A stretch of DNA of 64,000 nt from CAVWDI01 sp963753725 (lineage in GTDB: Bacteria > Chloroflexota > Anaerolineae > Anaerolineales > UBA4823). The notes under the pieces were generated by a model. That model was not told the origin of the DNA, did no database searches, and saw only the letters and a program-made list of their open reading frames with translations. Shown here piece by piece: positions 37,564 through 45,350 of this stretch. The stretch spans positions 186,001-250,000 of the forward strand of contig CAVWDI010000001.1 in assembly GCA_963753725.1 (NCBI GenBank). Reading direction: 5' to 3'. The position numbers and the translations under genes are program-made. The number at the start of each line of letters is the position of its first letter. The stretch's first letter is position 1.

Positions 37564-38697
37564 TCACGTGATGAGTAAGATTTCAGGATAATTAAAAGTG
37601 ATCCATATAATGGCAATATTCACAACCAGCATAATAAAGGTATAACCAATTCCTGAGACATTTTCCAGTAATTTATCCATGATTGCAGTGATCATCAATA
37701 CCACTAATGCCAATGGCGTTAGGAATTTCCAATTGAAGTTCAACATGTGATCAATCCGAATTCTGGGCAGTGTGTATCTGATCCACATGATCAGGAAGTA
37801 AACGAAAAACGCTTTAATAAATAAATAGAATATTCCAAGAATTGGTACTTGATCAACAAATGGGCCCCGCCACCCGCCCAGAAATAGTGTTGAGAACAAA
37901 GCCCCGATGGTTAATGCATGTAAAAGCTCACCAGCATAAAACAAACCAAATTTCATACCACTGTACTCGATATGGAATCCAGCTACAATTTCTGACTCGG
38001 CTTCAAGCAAATCAAACGGGGTACGTCCAATCTCAGCAATCCCCGATATCAACAGGATAGCTGCTGCCACTGGAGCCGTGATGATATACCAGATATCCTG
38101 GGTTGCTACAATTCCTTGAACCGACATTGTACGCGCCAACAATACTGGTACAAGCAGTGCAATTACTAAGGGTATCTCATACGATACGACTTGTGCAACG
38201 GTTCGGAAAGCGCCTAGCAGAGCGTATTTATTGTTTGAAGCCCATCCTGCCATAATTATCGCAACAGTACCAATCCCACCAACCGCGACAATATACAACA
38301 CACCCACATTGATATCCGCTCCTACCAAAGTTGGAGCGAATGGGACGACTGCCCAGATCAGTAAAACCGCCACCAGGGCGATCACCGGAGCTATATTAAA
38401 AACAATTTTGTCCGCTCCAGCAGGTATCGTATCTTCCTTGATAATTAATTTAATGACATCTGCAATCGGTTGGATAAGTCCAAATGGTCCTACTCGATTG
38501 GGTCCCAAACGATCCTGGAACCGTGCAACTATTTTCCTTTCAACCCACACCAGGACGATATCGATAATCAGAACAAAGGCGATAACGATCAGGACACCCA
38601 GGGCGGTAAGTATCAGGAGGATCAATCCAGACGGCAGCCCTAAACCTGCTAATAAACTTTCTAACCAATTTCCAATCGAAGTTATTGGATCAGTCAT
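37564..38697 (-). CDS. nuoH: NADH-quinone oxidoreductase subunit H, possibly longer at the C-terminus
   Basis: The 377-residue subunit that joins the membrane arm to the hydrophilic arm and forms part of the quinone site. VERKIVARFQDRLGPNRVGP, AEIGRTPFDLLEAESE and FFVYFLIMWIRYTLPRIR are conserved NuoH landmarks. The frame stops at TGA 37564-37566; shifting by one base a few codons earlier opens a further 33 or so codons (SSREREKVGETKLV) ending at TAA 37467-37469, just before nuoJ. That tail is hydrophilic and would fill the otherwise empty 110-bp gap. The start overlaps an upstream TGA as ATGA. Confidence 0.93.
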   Translation of the reverse strand: MTDPITSIGNWLESLLAGLGLPSGLILLILTALGVLIVIAFVLIIDIVLVWVERKIVARFQDRLGPNRVGPFGLIQPIADVIKLIIKEDTIPAGADKIVFNIAPVIALVAVLLIWAVVPFAPTLVGADINVGVLYIVAVGGIGTVAIIMAGWASNNKYALLGAFRTVAQVVSYEIPLVIALLVPVLLARTMSVQGIVATQDIWYIITAPVAAAILLISGIAEIGRTPFDLLEAESEIVAGFHIEYSGMKFGLFYAGELLHALTIGALFSTLFLGGWRGPFVDQVPILGIFYLFIKAFFVYFLIMWIRYTLPRIRIDHMLNFNWKFLTPLALVVLMITAIMDKLLENVSGIGYTFIMLVVNIAIIWITFNYPEILLIT

Positions 38698-38805
38698 GAA
38701 CTCGCTCCCGGTCCAATCTGCGGTGAATATTTTTTATTTCCCATCGCTGGTTGAATTGGATATATCCTCCGCATAAGGCACAAAAGGCTGAGGATTGTAT
38801 TCCAT
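38694..38805 (-). other. Short open stretch between nuoA and nuoH, perhaps a gene remnant
   Basis: An ATG at 38803-38805 begins 23 codons (MEYNPQPFVPYAEDIS and on) ending at TAA 38734-38736. With a one-base change in the following A-run it continues as KYSPQIGPGASS and stops at TGA 38694-38696, overlapping the nuoH start. A hairpin with an 8-bp stem (38784-38791 with 38805-38812) covers its start and is followed by TTTTG on the minus strand. It could be a small coupled peptide or the fused ends of a deleted nuo gene; I do not recognise it. Confidence 0.35.
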
Positions 38806-38834
38806 CAGCCTTCATCAGACTACCATTCAACACC

Positions 38835-39194
38835 CTATTTCCATTCAAGGGCGCCTCTTTTCCAGGCATATATCAATCCTGCCAGCAGGATTAGTACAAA
38901 CAATACTCCTTCAAGAACTGCAAACATGGGGAGAATATCAAATGCAACCGCCCAGGGGTAAAGAAACACAATTTCAACATCAAAGATCAAAAATACGAGC
39001 GCAAAAATATAGTATTGCACTCGAAATTGAACCCAGGTGTCTCCAACGGTTTCGATGCCGCACTCGTAGGTTTGGAGTTTGATGGGGTTAGGTTTTTTTG
39101 GAGCGATGAGCTTGGGAATTAATATTGGGACAACAGCAAGAATGGGTGCAAGAACAAGGAATACGCCGATGTACAGCCATTGTTCATCAAGCAT
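38835..39194 (-). CDS. nuoA: NADH-quinone oxidoreductase subunit A
   Basis: A 119-residue three-helix subunit. The loop QTYECGIETVGDTWVQFRV carries the conserved Cys-Gly-x-Glu segment near the quinone site, and FDVEIVFLYPWAV is the typical second-helix motif. GAGGAG five bases before the ATG supports the start. It is the first gene of the cluster. The genes normally following, nuoB, C and D, are absent and the next gene is nuoH. Confidence 0.95.
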   Translation of the reverse strand: MLDEQWLYIGVFLVLAPILAVVPILIPKLIAPKKPNPIKLQTYECGIETVGDTWVQFRVQYYIFALVFLIFDVEIVFLYPWAVAFDILPMFAVLEGVLFVLILLAGLIYAWKRGALEWK

Positions 39195-39560
39195 TGTTAC
39201 TCCTCTTCTCCTGATGCGTGGTATATGAGACTTCTCATGAGTTCCCCAATTATACTCAGGGCCTCAATGGCAGAAATTTTACCACAGATATGGACATCCC
39301 TAATCAAAAATCCTATAATTGTCCTCTTTCTTAATCCATAAGAATTTATTATAGTTCTTGCAGCTTTTTATATAATAACGTTATGATGACAAATTATTTA
39401 ATTGATATTTAAAAATATAATTAGAAAATTCTTATCCTACAGGGTAACTCGAATTTTTTAATATCAAAATAGCTGAACCTGGGTTACATTTAAAGCGTAA
39501 ACCAATTTAGACCTATTTATGTTTACACATCTCATCAACCCTTTTTATGAATAACAATAA
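39195..39560. promoter_or_regulatory. Divergent promoter region of nuoA and the transglutaminase-like gene
   Basis: A 366-bp AT-rich gap without any gene. On the minus strand TATAAT at 39249-39254 lies about 55 bp upstream of nuoA and is the best candidate -10 element of the nuo operon, though no clear -35 accompanies it at 17 bp. On the plus strand a TATAAT occurs near 39414-39420, also without a good -35. I see no riboswitch fold, repeat or tRNA here. Confidence 0.4.
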
Positions 39561-41924
39561 ATGAAAAATCCTAAAAAATTTTACCGTTGGTGGGATTTAG
39601 CGGCAGTTTTTCTATTGCTGGCCGCTTTTTTAACTGCTGCCACCAGGTTGGTATCAACGGGTTGGACCAGGCACCTTGATATCACCCAGATAATTGTATT
39701 TTTTGGGATTGTTTTAGGCACAGCTCTCGGTTGCAGTAAGTTTTCCCCGAGAATTTCATTTCTATTCGCTCTTTTATACGGTCTCTTTTTAGTACCCTGG
39801 CAGTTAGGATCGATCATGAAAGATGAGATTTTGTGGCCAGAACGGCTTCTCATCCTGTACAATCGTTCTTTCATCATCATTAACCAAATTCTACGCCAGG
39901 AAGTCGTCTTAGATTCACTTCTCTTTTTAATAATAATGGCAGTTCTTTTCTGGTTATTAAGCGTGTATGCCGGGTATTCGCTCACTCGTTATGGAAGAGC
40001 CTGGCTTGCCATCTTACCGGTGGGATTGGTTATTTTAGTTATCCACTCATTTGATTCAATGGTCGCCAGGCGTGCCTGGTACCTGGCAGCCTTCATCTTC
40101 TTTGGGCTTTTGCTGGTTTCCCGCATGGTATTCGTCCATATCCAGGCTGATTGGAAGAAGTCCCGCACCGCACTACCGCCGCACCTGGGATTAGAGTTCA
40201 TCCGCATCGCTGTTGTGGCGACTGCTTTGGTAGTAATACTTGTCTGGGCCGTTCCCGCATTAGCCGGATCTGTGCGAGCTGTCGAAAAGGCCTGGCAGCC
40301 TGTCCGCGACACATGGAACATATCACAGGATTATTTCGATAATATATTCGCCTCGCTCCAATCATCCGTTGGAATCATCCCGGACTACTACGGCAAAAGC
40401 GCAGTTCTCGGTAGAGGAAATCCGTTGGATGACACAGTGATCTTCGTCGTGAAATCTGCCGGAGAATTACCGGAAGACTTCCGGCTCTACTGGCGTGCTC
40501 GTAATTACGATAAATACGAAAATGGGGGATGGTCAACTACTCACAGCAGGACCCGCATTGTCAGCCCGGAAGATACCGATCTTCAATTCACCTATGGCTT
40601 TCGGCGTATGAAACGCACATTTGAGTTTATTACCGCCTCTCACATGACCACACTCTTCTCTCCTAACGATCCGTTATGGGTTAGCCGGAAATCCTTGGTT
40701 GAATTGAATCAAAACCCGGCTGGAATGACCGATGTATCTTCGCTGCGCGCTTCTCCAAATCTGGAGGCTGGACAGGCATACCGGCTTCAAGCCTCATTGA
40801 GTTACGTGTCAGAGCAACAATTGCGTAACGCTGGGACTGAGTATCCTGATTGGATTTTTGAAAGATACCTTCAAATCCCAGACTCTATCACTCCCAGGAC
40901 AATCGAACTCGCCCGAGAGATTACCGCCGGTATCCAGGATCCCTATGATAAAGCTATTGCAGTAACGCGTTACCTTCGAAATAATATTGAATACACCGAT
41001 ACCGTTCCTGAACAACCACAAGACCAGGAAGCCGTCGACTGGATGCTTTTCGATTTGAAACAGGGTTTCTGCAATTATTATGCATCCGCTCAGGTGATTA
41101 TGCTGCGAGCTGTCGGCATACCTGCCAGGTTCTCGATTGGTTACTCACAGGGTAAATCGTTGAACGAAGGTGAATTTCTTATTCTTCAGCGCCATGCACA
41201 TGCCTGGCCGGAAGTTTTTTTCCCGGATATTGGCTGGATTGAATTCGAACCAACGGTTTCCCAAGAAATCCTCGTACGGCCAACGATCATCGCATCGGAT
41301 TCCGATAATTCCAGCATGCAGCCTCAAAGTGAATTTGAAGAGCCCAGACCTGATCGCACGCCACCTGATAATAATTCACCCCTTCAGGATCAACAGGTCG
41401 AAGATTCTATTGATATAAATAGAATTATTACTTTATACCTATTACCCACGGCAGCTTTTTTTGGTGTTTTATTGCTGTTGCTACTAATTTGGCGGTACCG
41501 ATACCGGATCGATCTTTCACCAATTCCAATATTCCTCGAAAAGTCAATTGTCAAGATAGGATTCCAACCGCCTGAGTCAATCAAGCATTGGTCTCGGCAT
41601 GCATCACTACCGCCGTTATCCAAAGCCTATCAAGAGATTAATAACGCGCTGTTTAGAATCGGAGTTCCTCCAGCGAGGAGCTTCACACCTGGTGAACGAG
41701 CAGAATTATTAGGAACTTCACTTCCATCCACGAAATCTGCGGCGGATGAATTAGTGAGTGAATATCAAACTGGCATCTTCAGCCAGGAATCAGGGGATAT
41801 TGAAACCGCTCAGCAAGCTGGTGCCGCGATAAAATCGATCTCTTACAAAGTCTATTTTCAAAAATTAATCGATAAAATTCAAATTCGGAGACGCAAAAAA
41901 CCCACTCCTTTTAAGGATAAATAA
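39561..41924 (+). CDS. TgpA-like membrane transglutaminase
   Basis: A 787-residue protein with about six N-terminal membrane helices (up to residue 235), an outer transglutaminase core, one more helix (about 625-645) and a cytoplasmic C-terminal domain of the DUF4129 type. The catalytic Cys is in KQGFCNYYASAQ near residue 504, His in RHAHAWPEVF near 545 and Asp in PDIGW near 555. This architecture is that of TgpA proteins, whose periplasmic or extracellular core is thought to modify or cleave wall or secreted proteins. It is monocistronic here, transcribed away from nuoA. Confidence 0.88.
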   Translation: MKNPKKFYRWWDLAAVFLLLAAFLTAATRLVSTGWTRHLDITQIIVFFGIVLGTALGCSKFSPRISFLFALLYGLFLVPWQLGSIMKDEILWPERLLILYNRSFIIINQILRQEVVLDSLLFLIIMAVLFWLLSVYAGYSLTRYGRAWLAILPVGLVILVIHSFDSMVARRAWYLAAFIFFGLLLVSRMVFVHIQADWKKSRTALPPHLGLEFIRIAVVATALVVILVWAVPALAGSVRAVEKAWQPVRDTWNISQDYFDNIFASLQSSVGIIPDYYGKSAVLGRGNPLDDTVIFVVKSAGELPEDFRLYWRARNYDKYENGGWSTTHSRTRIVSPEDTDLQFTYGFRRMKRTFEFITASHMTTLFSPNDPLWVSRKSLVELNQNPAGMTDVSSLRASPNLEAGQAYRLQASLSYVSEQQLRNAGTEYPDWIFERYLQIPDSITPRTIELAREITAGIQDPYDKAIAVTRYLRNNIEYTDTVPEQPQDQEAVDWMLFDLKQGFCNYYASAQVIMLRAVGIPARFSIGYSQGKSLNEGEFLILQRHAHAWPEVFFPDIGWIEFEPTVSQEILVRPTIIASDSDNSSMQPQSEFEEPRPDRTPPDNNSPLQDQQVEDSIDINRIITLYLLPTAAFFGVLLLLLLIWRYRYRIDLSPIPIFLEKSIVKIGFQPPESIKHWSRHASLPPLSKAYQEINNALFRIGVPPARSFTPGERAELLGTSLPSTKSAADELVSEYQTGIFSQESGDIETAQQAGAAIKSISYKVYFQKLIDKIQIRRRKKPTPFKDK

Positions 41925-41993
41925 TTTTATATGGTTAATTTTTGGAATTCTTTACCAAACAAGGCTATCCAGGTTTATTAGGAATTTCCCGTC

Positions 41994-43028
41994 TCAGTTT
42001 GATACAGTATCTTTGAAGAGTTCCATGTATTTATCAACTAATAGGGCAGGTGTTCCTCCAGTATGCCAGAATAAGACACTGCTTTCCTCGCCGCCTAACG
42101 ATTTGAAGAAACCTTTCCGGATTAAGCTAACTAATCCTCCTGCCGCTCGTGCCGTGTAAACCGGATCCAGCAGCAAACCTTCATGTCTTGCAAACAAACG
42201 TATTGCTTCAATTTCCGGCTCATCCGGAATTCCATAGCCCTTACCAATAAATTCATCATTAACAAGGACATCTTCTCCGGTAATTATTATTTGTTCTCTA
42301 AGAAGTTCCGCAGTTTGATTTGCCAGACTAGTCACCCGATTTTTTAATACATCCGCCTGCTCATCTACACTTATCCCCAGGATCTTTCCCGCATAACCAA
42401 ATACCTGCGCCCCAAGCACGAGACCAGCTTGTGTCCCGCCAGAGGAAGTAGGAAAGACGATCCAATCTGGAGGCTTTTCCATTACTTCGTTCGATTTCAT
42501 CTGCTCAATAAATTCTTTTACAGCCAGCGCATATGCCGAAGCGCCGAGAGGATTTGATCCTCCATACGGGATGATATAAGGTCTCCTGCCTTCGTCCATA
42601 AGTTTGTTATAAGCATTCTCAAGATCCCTTTCGCGGTTCTGTCTATCAGACCATGTTATCTGCGCGCCTAATAATTTATCAAGAAAGAGATTCCCGGATA
42701 TCCTCTCTTCGTTGGGAGATTCCTTCTCAGGGCTCGTAGTAGTCAACACGAGAATGCAGTCAAAACCAAATTTTGCTGCCGCCGCAGCGGTTTGCCGGCA
42801 GTGGTTTGATTGTATTGCTCCAGCAGTGATCAAAGTTTTCGCACCTTGAGCCTGGGCATCTGCCACTAAAAATTCCAACTTACGCGTTTTATTTCCGCCA
42901 AATGCCAATCCAGTCTGGTCGTCACGTTTGATGTATATTTGCGGTCCGCCTAATGCGCTGGATAATCTGGGTAGGTGTTCTATTGCTGTTGGGAGCAGAG
43001 CAAAAGGTATACGTGGAAGGTCTTTCAT
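41994..43028 (-). CDS. PLP-dependent D-cysteine desulfhydrase/ACC deaminase family protein
   Basis: A fold-type II PLP enzyme of 344 residues. The cofactor lysine is in AFGGNKTRKLEF (about residue 47-50), followed by AGAIQSNHCRQTAAAAAKFG and, at the C-terminus, HTGGTPALL. These motifs are shared by D-cysteine desulfhydrase and 1-aminocyclopropane-1-carboxylate deaminase; the two are hard to tell apart by eye, and D-cysteine desulfhydrase is the commoner activity. The ATG has an AAGGAAA sequence upstream. Neighbouring wall genes might make D-amino-acid metabolism relevant, but that is speculation. Confidence 0.83.
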   Translation of the reverse strand: MKDLPRIPFALLPTAIEHLPRLSSALGGPQIYIKRDDQTGLAFGGNKTRKLEFLVADAQAQGAKTLITAGAIQSNHCRQTAAAAAKFGFDCILVLTTTSPEKESPNEERISGNLFLDKLLGAQITWSDRQNRERDLENAYNKLMDEGRRPYIIPYGGSNPLGASAYALAVKEFIEQMKSNEVMEKPPDWIVFPTSSGGTQAGLVLGAQVFGYAGKILGISVDEQADVLKNRVTSLANQTAELLREQIIITGEDVLVNDEFIGKGYGIPDEPEIEAIRLFARHEGLLLDPVYTARAAGGLVSLIRKGFFKSLGGEESSVLFWHTGGTPALLVDKYMELFKDTVSN

Positions 43029-43096
43029 CGAATTTTCCTTTTGTTAAGTGTAGGTAATTACATATTGGTAATGAAATTAACTTATTCCTCAAACTG

Positions 43097-44203
43097 CTAA
43101 ATCTTGCCGAATGCGGTTTTTGCCCCGATTCCGTAAAACATTAATAATTTGGGTAAGAAGGTTGTATACAGTTGATAGAGGTTCGGTCGAAGTACTAAAT
43201 CCCAGGCGCCGATCCGTCGCACAACCTGCGCTCCAAATCCCGCTTTAAACTTGTAAACGCCCCACATTGGATCTTCCTTATGAAAATCATCCGGCGCGCC
43301 CCATAGATCGTAAACAGTACAGCCCAATGATTTCGCTTTGCTGATCACAGACCACTGAAGTAAATAATTTGGCATTTTCTCCCGGAAAATATCCCGCGAC
43401 ATACCGAACAGGAACCAGGTTTTACCTGCAAAGTAAAATGGGACGACACCCGCGATTGGTTCTCCTTCAAATTCAGCGATCAATGGTGACGCCATTCCCG
43501 CCCGCATAAATATTGACCAGGTTAATTCATAATACGAACTGTCACGTATTACAAAACCATCTCTCATTGAGGTTTCGGCATACATTTCAAAAAGCAAGTC
43601 GCTGTCTTGTTGTGATCCTTCTCTTATAACAACGCCATTCCGTCCTGCCAGCCGGATATTATAGCGAGTCTTCTGCTTCATATTCGCCAAAATTTTTTCC
43701 AATTCTGGGGACAAATCGATCAACATAGAATTCTTGTACTGGATCTGGTCATTTGAATACCGCCAACCAGAATTGATTAATTCGCCTCGGATATTCTCTC
43801 CAGATTTCATTTCTTCCGCTTCCGGATCCTCTGGTATCCCAAATCCAATTTCTACATCTGGATCTATTTTAATAAATACCGCTCCTTTTGATCGACCAAA
43901 TTTTTCCAGATCCAATATTATTTGTTTACAAAGTTCTTGATTTCGCCAATCCAAAACTGGTCCTTTTGGGATATATATGATTTTTATTTCAGGGGTTGCT
44001 TTACCCAACCTGATTGTCCTTATCAGGATCAAGGCCATCCCAACGATTTCTCCTCGATCGTCCTTCCAAACTTTATAGATCGGTTTCCATCCAACACTGG
44101 CCTTGACCTGCCCCCATTCCCTGGTTTGCAGTACATGTGCTCCAGAAAATGAAACCAGATTGTCATTCCATTTATCGTGTGGAAAATCAGATATTGAATA
44201 CAT
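43097..44203 (-). CDS. FemAB/FemX-family peptidyltransferase, copy 2
   Basis: A 368-residue protein with two GNAT-like subdomains typical of the Fem family, which use aminoacyl-tRNA to build side branches on lipid II stem peptides. LQTREWGQVKASVGW at the N-terminus, IIYIPKGPVLDW, MKQKTRYNIRLAGRNGVVIR in the middle and LGCTVYDLWGAPDD near the end match the family. It is 45 bp downstream of a related gene, so the two may add successive residues. Which amino acid is transferred cannot be told. Confidence 0.87.
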   Translation of the reverse strand: MYSISDFPHDKWNDNLVSFSGAHVLQTREWGQVKASVGWKPIYKVWKDDRGEIVGMALILIRTIRLGKATPEIKIIYIPKGPVLDWRNQELCKQIILDLEKFGRSKGAVFIKIDPDVEIGFGIPEDPEAEEMKSGENIRGELINSGWRYSNDQIQYKNSMLIDLSPELEKILANMKQKTRYNIRLAGRNGVVIREGSQQDSDLLFEMYAETSMRDGFVIRDSSYYELTWSIFMRAGMASPLIAEFEGEPIAGVVPFYFAGKTWFLFGMSRDIFREKMPNYLLQWSVISKAKSLGCTVYDLWGAPDDFHKEDPMWGVYKFKAGFGAQVVRRIGAWDLVLRPNLYQLYTTFLPKLLMFYGIGAKTAFGKI

Positions 44204-44248
44204 CAGTCGAATTATCTCAGGATATCCATTAAACCGCTGATCCTATCT

Positions 44249-45319
44249 TTAGTCACCCTGCACCACGCCGCTTCGTATTTTATTTACCTCCACAAAAATT
44301 GAATACAACACTGGCGAATACACTCGCTCCCAGGGACCCAGGGAACGGATGATCTCTCCGCCAAATCCACGCTTAAATCGATACACGCCCCACAACCCAT
44401 TTGAACGCCCTGCAAATTCCGCCTCCAGAGTGCTTTCACTCTCGTCGGGTACCCCCCACAGATCATAGAAATCACAACCCCGATCGCGGGCCCACCTTAT
44501 TGCTTCCCATTGAAGCAGATAATTTGGCATTCTATGGCGGTGCTCGTCAGATGATGCGCCGTACAAATACCAGGCTCGTTTACCTGCCGCAAACACCATT
44601 ATTCCCGCGATGGGTTCGTTGTCATAATATGCCATGAATAATTCGCAATTATTATCTTGATGGAAGGAATCATATGCCAGTTGGTAATATTTCTCACTGT
44701 GCACCCCGAACTCATCTCGACCACCTGTCACTAACATAAGGTTATAAAATAAAGATACCTCCTTGCTTGCGCTTACGGTTATATCTTTGCGGGAAGACAA
44801 TCGGATATTGTAACGAGTTTTTTGCTTCATGCGACTGAGAATTTCTTGCTCGCTGCCGCGGATATCAATGATGATGGTCTGCTTTGGTTGAATACTTAAA
44901 TTTCCCTCCTTAAAACCTTCTGGTGTCTGTTTAGCTTTCTCTTTGGTTGAAATATACCCTGATTGGTCGCCTTCATAAAGATCGGGTTCTACAACCAGAA
45001 AGATGGCCTTCTTCTCACGGCAGACCGCCTCAACTTCCGACCATAACACATCCAATTTATTCAACGTAGTCCGATCGGGGTCCTTCCAAATAGGACCTTT
45101 TGGGATGTATGCCAGCGAGTATCCGAGCGTTAATTTCCTGAATAAAATCTGCGCGCCAGCTGCTGTACGAAATAAATCTGAATTCACCGCCGAAAGTACA
45201 CGAACCGCTTCCCAACCAAATTGTGATTTTAGTTCACCCCAGGAAACAGTCTGAAGCAAATGAGCATCAGGATGGGTTTTTACAAATTTATCCCATTCAG
45301 CAATCTCAACGATAGGCAT
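44249..45319 (-). CDS. FemAB/FemX-family peptidyltransferase, copy 1
   Basis: A 356-residue homologue of the following gene, with the same landmarks: LLQTVSWGELKSQFGW, LAYIPKGPIW, MKQKTRYNIRLSSRKDITV and GCDFYDLWGVPDE. The two copies are clearly divergent, so they probably have different positions or amino acids in the bridge. It follows the polysaccharide-modifying dehydratase gene by 31 bp, and the whole run from 49.7 to 43.1 kb could be one envelope transcript. Confidence 0.87.
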   Translation of the reverse strand: MPIVEIAEWDKFVKTHPDAHLLQTVSWGELKSQFGWEAVRVLSAVNSDLFRTAAGAQILFRKLTLGYSLAYIPKGPIWKDPDRTTLNKLDVLWSEVEAVCREKKAIFLVVEPDLYEGDQSGYISTKEKAKQTPEGFKEGNLSIQPKQTIIIDIRGSEQEILSRMKQKTRYNIRLSSRKDITVSASKEVSLFYNLMLVTGGRDEFGVHSEKYYQLAYDSFHQDNNCELFMAYYDNEPIAGIMVFAAGKRAWYLYGASSDEHRHRMPNYLLQWEAIRWARDRGCDFYDLWGVPDESESTLEAEFAGRSNGLWGVYRFKRGFGGEIIRSLGPWERVYSPVLYSIFVEVNKIRSGVVQGD

Positions 45320-45350
45320 ACAATAAATAGTTATATTCGTTTCGAAAAAT

